Source: Oryzias latipes
Taxonomy: Eukaryota; Chordata; Actinopteri; Beloniformes; Adrianichthyidae
Direction of reading: 5' to 3'
Length of the DNA stretch: 64,000 nucleotides
Assembly: GCF_002234675.1 (NCBI RefSeq)
Contig: NC_019877.2
Span: forward strand, 651,001 to 715,000
Shown here: piece by piece, positions 56,071 to 64,000 of the stretch
Numbering within the stretch: the first letter of the stretch is position 1
Layout: each line of letters starts with the position of its first letter
Translations under genes and position numbers: made by a program
Notes under the pieces: model-generated
What the model saw: the letters and a program-made list of their open reading frames with translations, nothing else
Told to the model about the DNA's origin: nothing
Databases searched by the model: none

Positions 56071-58310
56071 AGGAACATACTATCTTAAAGAGAGAGGGAA
56101 AGAAATAAAAGGGGAGCCAACATAAGAATTACTCATACCTGATCTTAGAACGTAAGCTCACGTCCGCAAAACGCTGTGCGGAACTATAATTTAAACTGCC
56201 AAACAACCCGTATGAGACACTAACTTAACATCCAATCCAATGCTTCCAATGGCGTATTATGAAATGCTTAAGTAACAGCCATTATTCAAACTTCCATTTA
56301 ACTAAGAACAAACTTGATGGCCATAAACTTCCATTTTTGCAACTATATCATCCATTATTTCGAAGCTCCCAACGACAGTACAACGAACGAGCTTAATAGC
56401 CATAATTTTCTCCATTTGGCATACCAGTTATACGCGCTCAAGGAACATCCATTTAATTGAGGTTCCATCCAAAAATTAAGAACGAGTTCAACGCCCATAA
56501 TTACTATGCTTCATTGGCATACTACAAACAAATGAGCTTAAGAACCAAATTCAAGCTCCAGCGCATACTATGATACAACTTAGAATATCCTAAATTTTGA
56601 GGCTTCCACCTGGCAATAATTTTCTTTTAACATCTATAATCAAAGAATTTACATTCATTCTGCGGTTGACATTGATTGATTAATTCAGTCAGAAGTGTCA
56701 TTGGAACGCAGAGGAGGTCCACTGCCCCTTCACTGTCAGTGCAGCAATAGGTACGTCGAGCAGTCATCGTTGCAGCACCAGATCAAGGAATGCAGGGGTG
56801 ACATCATTTTCTGGAAACAGAGAAGCCGATCGGGGCGTAGGGGTTCACAGGCTCAGGAAGCAATGCATAGATAAAAACAAAGCAGTATTAGTCTTGACAA
56901 GAATATATAAATAACCCAGAAACTGATCAGTTTCAAAATACTCGAGATAAATGAAATAACAGTGCTTTTAAAGAACAAATCTGAGAAAGTGAAATTTAGT
57001 AGATAGTTAAGGTAAAGACCCATTGTGGATTTATCACACCCTAGAAACCACCATAATTACAAATTCCAACAGTGAAATGATAGTGAAATATATAACCTGC
57101 ACGAAATCTTAACACCAATTTTTATATACTCCAATAACCTTTGACAGTTTCAGAGGGACGCACCTTCAGGAGGTCATCAAGGAGCAGGTGATGGGAAGAG
57201 TAGCCAAGGAGATTTGTAGATGAGGAAGGTCAACATCCCACATAGCAAAGGATTACAGCTCGGCTGGATTTGATGCTTTGTATTTGATATCAGTGGTTCT
57301 CAAATAGTTGGACAACAAAAGCACATACTACTGAAATTATAATTAGCAAAGAGCTTCTGGATACTGCAAAGGAAGAACTTGAGATCCATGAGGGATCGTA
57401 GGTTTTGATAGCATTTTAGCTGGGCTGAACCTCATGGATTTAGAGGCGGAGTACAACAAGTCTTTAATTGAGATGCTTCTTGCCGAGTGTTATCTGCTTA
57501 AGCAGGGCAAATAGAAGACAGGCTCTTGGACATAAAATTTAACTCTTGGAACTAAGCTAGAGAGCGTCAGCGATATAGTTTCTACGACCAGGGTTAAAAA
57601 TTTGCTCATAGTGTTATGTAAACACTAAACCAAGTGCACTGATGAGACATAAGACTATCATCTCACTTCTTGAAACAACCTTAGTATAATCTCCATAGCT
57701 GAATTCTTTCATAACCACATGATCCGTTAAAGGACAATCAGAGCTGTGGATTTGGGCTTAACGTCCTAAATCCCCGGCGGCCGGACATTCACAAACCACT
57801 CTTCATAAGTCTTTCTCCCCCAAAACCAGAGGGGGCAGCCTCAGAAGAACAAGTGGAGGGAGACCGAAGACACGACAGTCATCATCATAACGAAACCAAT
57901 CCAAGCATTGAGAAAGAAAGACCAGAAACGCAAGACATAAATAACCAGGACAAACGGAAACACGGAGGCCCAGGATCGAACTACCCAGAACAAGAAAACA
58001 AGATGAACGGATAACCGTGGGGAATAATGCACATAGCAAATTTCAGGTGGCCAAACAGCAACAAATCATATTCAACCAAAGAATGAATTGCTGCACAAAT
58101 GCGAGGGATGACATAATGGGGAGAGAAGCATACATCAATGAACCATCCAGATTCATGGCAGAAAACAAATCCGGACAGGTAGAGGACCATACATCTTAGA
58201 TAAGCAGAAACCCAGATTCGAAAATAAATTTCAGCCACAGAGATGCAAAAGACCAGGGTTAAAAGAGGAAAATCGACCTCCGAGAAATCAATACGCAAAA
58301 CGAAGGGGAG
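56071..58310. repeat. AT-rich non-coding segment, copy 2, first part
   Basis: Homologous to 9481-11702 with many substitutions and small indels, clearly older than the 18-kb duplication. No ORF. It breaks off at GCAAAACGAAG, where copy 1 continues with TTCACCCATC. Confidence 0.75.
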
Positions 58311-59687
58311 CGCATAGGCTTACACAAACTATTTAAGCCTTGTATGAAGGCAACACATGCAATATATTAGCTATATTAGCCTGCTATCAATATGACTAAG
58401 TTGCTTCAAACACAAAATGAGCATTATTAACGATTAAATGTTTATTTGCCCTGCAGTGCATTTTTGCGTACAATGACGCGTCACATGACTGTTCTGTTGT
58501 GGAAGTTTAACTTCATTACATTATTGTAATGACCCAGCAGCCGGGACGTCACTTTAGCGGTGAAGATAAAGCCAAACTCTTGCAGTGGCTTCATTAGAGA
58601 GATGTCCGTGCCCCTACACCGCACGACCCCATAGAGTTTCAAGCTTAACTGATCAAGTAGCTCACCGAAATTCCTTTTCAGCATCTAGCCCGTTTATTCA
58701 CGCATACATAAACAGCCAAAACAGCATGAGTGTCACCTCAATTCACAACACTCTCACTCAAGATTTTACCCCAAAACTCCCCACTTCCCATGAGCCTTAG
58801 GGGATGAAGGCGCCGCTAACCCCCAGGTCGCTACAATATCAATGAATTATGTTTCATTGCTTTGATAAAATGAAAGAAATGTAATAAAGAAATCCGATTT
58901 TTGATGTCATTTTTATTATGAGGATTCGAACTACAGAATGCTCCCCTGGCATATCTGAAGTTTAATTTGTAAATTTGTGTTTTGTGTTGTACTTTCGTTT
59001 TGTACAATAAAGTAAAAAAAAAAAGGAATATCGCAGTGGCGGTCATGTGCATTTTTGGTCTGTTAACAGCAGGGGATTGTGGGACGCGGTCTCTTTATAT
59101 AATTAGGGCTCAGCATGAGCGTTTCTGTTTGCCCATGTTTCTTTTCATGTGGCAATTTTGTTGTTCCACCTTACTTCATTCTTCCTCTTATGTTGTTTCT
59201 TTATGTTGCACCATAAGTGTGCGAGGGGGAGTGGTTGATGACTCCGGTGCAATGTTCAATGTGATGCGTGTTTAACGGAAAGGGGCTTGTAATGTCAGAA
59301 AGGAGACTATGCTCCCAGCGAAGCATTCTGCCTGCTCCTCTCTGAAACTGTTCGAAGACGTACCTTGTATGGGACATGGACATTTCTCCAGCGCAGCCAA
59401 TAGATTGACAGCTAAACTTTCAGAAAGCTTGGCTCCCGTTTTGCCCTCTGCAAGTGACGTACCTGCTTGGTGTGACAATTTTTTTTCTATGCATTCTTAC
59501 AGCGTTGGAAAACGTTAATAATGTTTGTGTCTTGTTTTCCTCCTACAGAAACCATATTAAAACAAATATTATATTTCTCTCCCCCATCTTTTTACATTTT
59601 CAAACATTTTTGAAAAATGCTCCAGGGAGCCACTAGGGAAGCGTTAAAGAGCCGCATGCGGCTCCTGAGCTGTGGGTTGCCGACCCC
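58311..59687. mobile_element. 1.4-kb insertion in the AT-rich segment, with solo LTR and hAT-like end
   Basis: Replaces about 400 bp of copy 1 (11703-12110). It includes an LTR-like element at 58525-58835 and ends with GCCGCATGCGGCTCC and GGGTTGCCGACCCCC, which match the terminal sequence of a common hAT family (read inverted, GGGGGTCGGCAACCC). I could not find the opposite hAT end. No transposase was recognised. Short frames at 58982-59275 and 59309-59518 have no domain. Confidence 0.55.
58525..58835 (-). mobile_element. Solo LTR-like element, 311 bp
   Basis: Plus-strand ends are TGTAATGACCC and GGTCGCTACA. Read on the minus strand it starts TGTAGCGACC and ends GGGTCATTACA, with GAATAAACGG as a polyadenylation signal, typical of fish Gypsy LTRs. 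No perfect target-site duplication was seen. Confidence 0.65.
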
Positions 59688-60363
59688 CCGCCCTAAACCA
59701 ACCAGAAAGAGAGAATAACAAAATAACTGTAAGGTTGAGAAGACAAGGCAGCGTAAAAACGGACTCATTCACAAGTGTGGCTAATGTAAGTTCCCCGAAG
59801 GCCAGGGCTGGACTCTCTGGGGTACACAGAGCAGGGTGACTGCCCACACACCAGCCGGCCCTAAGGGAGGAAGGGCGGAGCAGAACCAAACGCTGAGTGG
59901 CGACACGAGGATCACCGTTTCCGGACCAAATGAATTCAAATGAGCCATAGATGCTGCATAAAAGGGACCAAGAGGTTAAATGTCCAAAGAAGAGACACGG
60001 GTCCAACAAAGGACTAATCCAAACGCTGATTAAACCATCAAATGTACAAAGCAGCTTTACACAGAAAAGAAAACTAAACAGAGTCACCATAATAACAAAG
60101 CCAGCATCATATAAAGATAGCCAAGATTCACATTCAGCCCCGAAATAACACACACAGCAAAAGAGAAAATGCCAAAAGCCACAACAGATTTAGCCAGCAT
60201 GAGAAACCCATCCAGACAAAGACCGCCAGCCTTCACCACCACAAAAAAGACCCCACAACCCTTGAAAAAATACCCGGATGCAGAGCCACACAGCAGAAAA
60301 CGAACTAGGTAGACACCATTCAGTCCAAGAACAAATAACTACAATTCCAAGGATCCTTAGGGG
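59688..60363. repeat. AT-rich non-coding segment, copy 2, last part
   Basis: Homologous to about 12111-12750. It ends at GATCCTTAGGGG, where Gypsy integrase sequence begins. Confidence 0.75.
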
Positions 60364-61180
60364 AAAGGGTTCTACAGAAATTGCATCTGACCGTGGTTCA
60401 GTTTGTCTCTCAGGTTTGGAAGGCATTCTGTTCCACCCTGGGCGCCATGGTCAGCCTCACTTCTGGCTACCACCCCCAATCCAATGGACAAGCAGAGAGA
60501 GCAAACCAGGAATTGGAGGCGGCTCTCCATTGCCTGGTGCCACAGAACCACAAGGACTGGTCTGAGTTTCTGGTCTGGATCGAGTATGCCCACAATACTC
60601 ATCCGTCTTCCGCCACTGGGGTGTCTCCGTTCGAGGCCGCCCTCGGGTACTCTTCACTTCTGTTTCCGTCGCAGGAACTCAATATGGCGGTGCCCTGGGT
60701 CCAACATCATCTTCAGCGCTGTCAATGCGTCTGGCGTCAGACCAGGGCTGCTCTCCTCCGCACCAAGGAGAGCAATTCGACACAGGTTGGTACGACCCAC
60801 CTATCAACCTGGACAGAGGGTCTGGCTCTCGGCACGGAACATACCCATTGAAGCTACTTCCCGGAAACGGGCTCCCCGTTACAACGGACCCTTCGTTATT
60901 GATCCCTCCTGTGTCCGCCTCCGAAAGCCCTCAAGGTACACCCTTCGTTTCACGTTTCTCAGATCAGGCCAGTTCTGGACAATCCTCTGTGCCTGCCGTC
61001 CACTTCCCCACAGCCCACCCGTGTCAGGGACGGCAGCCCCGCCAGCCTTCATAAGGAGATCCAGAACCAGTATTCATCGCCAGTTTGTTGCCCCTGATGG
61101 ACATACTAATCTCGAGTGGTCAGCTGAGTTTCCCGACTTCCTGAGCAGAAGGACATCACAGATTCATTCTGTCACGCCAT
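60364..61180 (+). pseudogene. Gypsy integrase 3'-half fragment, frameshifted
   Basis: The frame 60381-60851 begins near the second catalytic Asp region (FVSQVWKAF) and holds [20 protein letters not shown] and [20 protein letters not shown]. After a frame change near 60785 the frame 60403-61182 continues with [20 protein letters not shown] and a chromodomain-like tail ([14 protein letters not shown]: [20 protein letters not shown]). It is related to, but distinct from, the integrase of Gypsy element 1. Everything upstream of the core is absent. Confidence 0.85.
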
Positions 61181-61372
61181 GAGTTTTTGCCCAACCTCCA
61201 GTCACGCCACGAGCCATTACGGAACCTTCAGCCTCGCCATGGGCCATTATCCAGCTTCCAGCTCCACCACAACTCCAAGCCACGCCGGACAATAATAAAC
61301 TCTATTACTCACCTCATAACTCACCTGTGTTTTCCTTCCGGGTTCCAGAGTATGGGTCTGTCTCGTCTAGCA
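61170..61372 (+). repeat. Probable 3' LTR remnant of the integrase fragment
   Basis: Starts TGTCACGCCATGAG directly after the integrase frame, contains AATAATAAACTC as a polyadenylation region and ends near the L1 border at about 61372. No second LTR for comparison. Confidence 0.55.
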
Positions 61373-62187
61373 AGTCATGGCAAAAAGTCTTTAAACGCAT
61401 TATTTATTTTGACCGGGTCACAAGTGACATTTCCTGTTTGGTCCATAATAGATGTGATTGTTGATTTTTCTTTATTAATTTTAAGCTGATTAGCTAGAAA
61501 TTTTCCAGATGTATTTGAGTTTTAAGTCCTTCAAGCTGAAGTCTTTTTAATTGAAATTGTATTTGATTATTAATGATGTCATTTAACTGCAGCTTTAATT
61601 TTTTCATATCTCCCAGAATGTGTTCCTGTGCAGAAGCAGCATAAGCAGCCTCGAGAATTTTGATTTGATTTTCTAATAAATCTGCTTTCTCTTCGCGTTT
61701 TTTACGAGTTGGTTAAGAAATGATTTTCCCTCCCATGACTGCTTTTGCTGTTTCCCAAAGAAGACATGGTGAGATATCAGGAGTATTGTTAAATTATAAG
61801 GAGGTTGCCCACTCTTTTTTAAAGAATTGAATAAATTCTTGGTCTTTTAGCAGAGATGTATTAAACCTCCAGGTTACGAGTAAAATGTATGATTTTACTA
61901 ATTAAGACAGCAACTCCTCCTTGTATGGAACTGTAACTAGCAGAATACATGAATGGAAACTGTGGGCAGCACAGGAAATGATCAGCTGATTTAGATAAGT
62001 GGGTCTCCTGCAGTAAAGTTAGATCTGCTTTAAGATCATTCAGGTGGTTTAAGACATTCATTCTCTTTGGCCCAGAGCCAAGTCCACGCACATTCCAGCT
62101 AACAATGTTAAGACCGGACATAACTACTCTAACTGTGAGAGTGTAAGGCTAAATAATGCATGTGCTAGTCCGTGCGCACGTGCCCGT
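61373..62187 (-). mobile_element. L1/Tx1-like LINE 5' piece with internal deletion
   Basis: On the minus strand the endonuclease start MSGLNIVSWNVRGLGSG (62121 downward) and LTLLQETHLSKSADHF are followed at about 61872 by sequence homologous to 5625-6130 of the other L1-like element. The middle of the endonuclease is deleted across a shared CCTGGAGGTTTAAT-like stretch. No RT catalytic core. Same family as 5523-7653. Confidence 0.8.
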
Positions 62188-62508
62188 TGCAACCTCTGGA
62201 TTTTTGATTGCACAACATAAAACAGTTTGGAGTCTAAACAAGTTTTTGTTTTACTGAGAAAAACAAAAACTGGTTTTAAAGAATGGACCTGATTTCTTGA
62301 CAGTTGTAAAGATAACAAAAAACTCAAACTCTGCCCCATTTGCCTCCAACTGTCTCTTAATATGTGATGAAATGTTCTTGGCTGTCATGGGATGAAGGCG
62401 TTCCCTACAGACATGGAACAAAGTTCTATGTGAGCCCCGCCCACTTTGAGTCTGATTTAAGGATGAGACTCAGCCTCAACCAGCAGAACTTCAGCTTCAG
62501 CTGCTCTG
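62188..62508 (+). promoter_or_regulatory. Lectin gene 3 upstream region and 5' UTR exon
   Basis: Homology to lectin genes 1 and 2 begins at about 62188 (matching 25617), exactly where their RTE scrap ends. The GC box, TGATTTAAGG and donor CTCTG|GTGAGT (62508/62509) are conserved. An ATG at 62463 opens a short upstream frame that ends at TAG shortly after the splice, before the real start. Confidence 0.65.
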
Positions 62509-62973
62509 GTGAGTTTTCTGGATGTCATGCTTTCATTCCATTGATTTTTTCATCAAACATTCTTCTAGAATGTCTCCATTTCTTTCAAATGATGCTGTGG
62601 TCTTTGTCCTGTTTTAGTTTTTTAGAAAGTTCTTGGTTTTTGTGTATTTTCTACAGACAAATGTTAGGATCTTGGTGTGTTTTAGGCTATGAGTTGGTTA
62701 AGATTGTTGGATTTTCTAATCTTTTTCAGTCTGGTCCTGCTCCAGACCGTCTTCAGAGGAAACAACTTCTCCCAGAAGTCTAAGGGAAGAAACTTTTCCT
62801 CCTTTTGCAACAAGCTCAGGTTTGTCAAATGGATCAAGTTTGAAAAAGTCATTTGGTTCTGTGTTTTTTATATTGAACAAAGCAAAATATCTGCTTCTTT
62901 ATCTTCATTAACTGTCATTCTAAGAAAGGTATTTTTTTCTATTTCAGACATTTAGCTTCAAGTCAACGACAAC

Positions 62974-63423
62974 ATGTCATACATGTCACCAATGAGCATT
63001 GTTGGTGGACAAGGAGGATGTCCATTTAATTTCATTGGTGCAAAAACTGGATCTCTGCTTAAAAAGCTGGATGTCTGTGTCGGACCAACCCAAGTGAGAT
63101 CTATAACGGTCCTGATGTCTGACGATGTTAAAGAGACATTTGGGACAGCAAAGGGAGCCAATGATAAAATGCTCTCTTTCGATTTTGAGGGAGATGAATA
63201 TTTTTCCTTACTCACTCTTTGGCCCAACAATAATGGGGAATATCTGGGTGGCATTAAATTCAAAACAACAAAGGGAAACACTTTTGAGGCTGTTATGACA
63301 AATGGAAAACTTTCAATGCCGCCGACAAAAGTAGATGTTGGCTCTGGAATGTGTTTTGGAGTTCAGGGCAGGTCAGGAACCGAAGTTAATGCACTTGGGT
63401 TCATGTTAATCAAAGATCCTTAG
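62974..63423 (+). CDS. Jacalin-like lectin domain protein, copy 3 (diverged)
   Basis: 149 residues, coded in one exon after the acceptor TTTCAG ending at 62947. It keeps the GG loop (GGQGGC), KKLDVCVGPTQVRSI, TLWPNN and FGVQGRSG, but the GxxxD motif reads GTEVN (residues 135-139), with Asn139 (codon 63388-63390) in place of Asp. There is a three-residue net insertion in the middle loop (about residues 58-70). Cys at 16 and 35 and the tail LIKDP differ from copies 1 and 2. The frame is intact. The proximal AATAAA has become AAAAAA (about 63500-63506); the distal AATAAA at 63665-63670 remains. An older paralogue, possibly with changed sugar binding. Confidence 0.85.
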   Translation: MSYMSPMSIVGGQGGCPFNFIGAKTGSLLKKLDVCVGPTQVRSITVLMSDDVKETFGTAKGANDKMLSFDFEGDEYFSLLTLWPNNNGEYLGGIKFKTTKGNTFEAVMTNGKLSMPPTKVDVGSGMCFGVQGRSGTEVNALGFMLIKDP

Positions 63424-63935
63424 TAAGTTCCTAACCGGTTCTAGAGGGCTAGATGGTGAAACAACAACCTGTGTGGGTTCAGCTTCTTGATGAGAACAGA
63501 AAAAAATGTGTCTGACAGAAATGATTTCACCTTCTAGCCTCCAGACAAAGACAACAGCTAATGATATCTGCTGTCATGAAAAGGGTTTGGTTCTTTGAAA
63601 CAATCAGATGACATCTTTCATGTCAAATCACTGTTTGTGCTCATCTAGTCTGTATGATTTGGAAAATAAAAACCTCAACCAAATCAGGAGTGCTATGAAT
63701 TCTTAGACTGAACACAAATACATGTTGAAACATTTCTACCAGTTTGTGAGCATCCCTAAAGATGTAGGGGTTTAAGCCCCTCCCACAAGGAAGGTGACGG
63801 CAACACCAATGTCACGTCTGGATGATGCAGATGCCGACCAATCACAGGAGACGGCAGCTCAACAGCTCCAGAACAATAAGGAGGTCAACAGAGACGTCTT
63901 TCAAGAAAGACCTCTTTGACTTTAGCTTTGCCTTC
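63424..63935 (+). other. Lectin gene 3 3' flank
   Basis: Homologous to the 3' flanks of genes 1 and 2, but the part matching about 27030-27335 is deleted (join at GACATCTTTCATGTCAAATC). No further gene. Confidence 0.65.
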
Positions 63936-64000
63936 ACACACACACACCAGTATACACACACACACTAGTACACACACACACACACAAATTACACACACAC
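63936..64000 (+). repeat. (CA)n microsatellite, cut by the window end
   Basis: Interrupted (AC)n at the same position relative to the gene as the arrays at 27643 and 45046. Confidence 0.92.

Overview
The window looks like nuclear DNA of a teleost fish. It holds tRNA-headed fish SINEs, RTE/Rex3-like, L1/Tx1-like and L2-like non-LTR elements, Ty3/Gypsy elements, a Harbinger element, a piggyBac-type MITE, (CA)n microsatellites and introns with GT/AG borders. The species cannot be fixed from the sequence. Almost everything is repeat. The only intact protein-coding genes I can support are three copies of a short, single-domain jacalin-like lectin (CDS 26399-26839, 43800-44240, 62974-63423), each with an untranslated first exon and one intron.

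Layout. 1-2830: fish SINEs, an RTE scrap and a broken copy of an unidentified acidic gene. 2833-13286: a block bounded by a ~220-bp inverted repeat, holding a C-rich tract, a truncated L1/Tx1 element, a 348-bp tandem repeat, an 86/87-bp satellite and a 3.3-kb non-coding AT-rich segment. 13300-17400: L2 and other LINE fragments, a 34-bp minisatellite and a piggyBac-type MITE. 17420-23474: a degenerate minus-strand Gypsy element, split by a Harbinger element carrying a Myb/SANT-like gene. 23690-27790: SINEs, an RTE scrap, lectin gene 1 and a CA repeat. 28240-32720: an RTE scrap, a second (plus-strand) Gypsy element and LINE scraps. 32721-37190: a solo LTR, a second acidic pseudogene, satellite and a Gypsy gag fragment.

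The main structure is a young direct tandem duplication. The unit 19750-37190 is repeated nearly base for base at 37191-55202. The first copy lacks about 640 bp (50128-50766 of the second copy), lost across a short GTC homology. This duplication made lectin genes 1 and 2. To the right lie the rest of the Gypsy gag-protease fragment, more satellite, a second interrupted copy of the AT-rich segment, a third Gypsy integrase fragment, an internally deleted L1/Tx1 5' piece, and lectin gene 3, an older and more diverged paralogue.

The genes form a small lectin family growing by duplication inside repeat-rich DNA. Genes 1 and 2 differ at three amino acids within nine residues. Gene 3 has Asn in place of the Asp of the GxxxD sugar-binding motif and has lost the proximal AATAAA. 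No prokaryotic operon, CRISPR array, rRNA or free-standing tRNA gene was seen.
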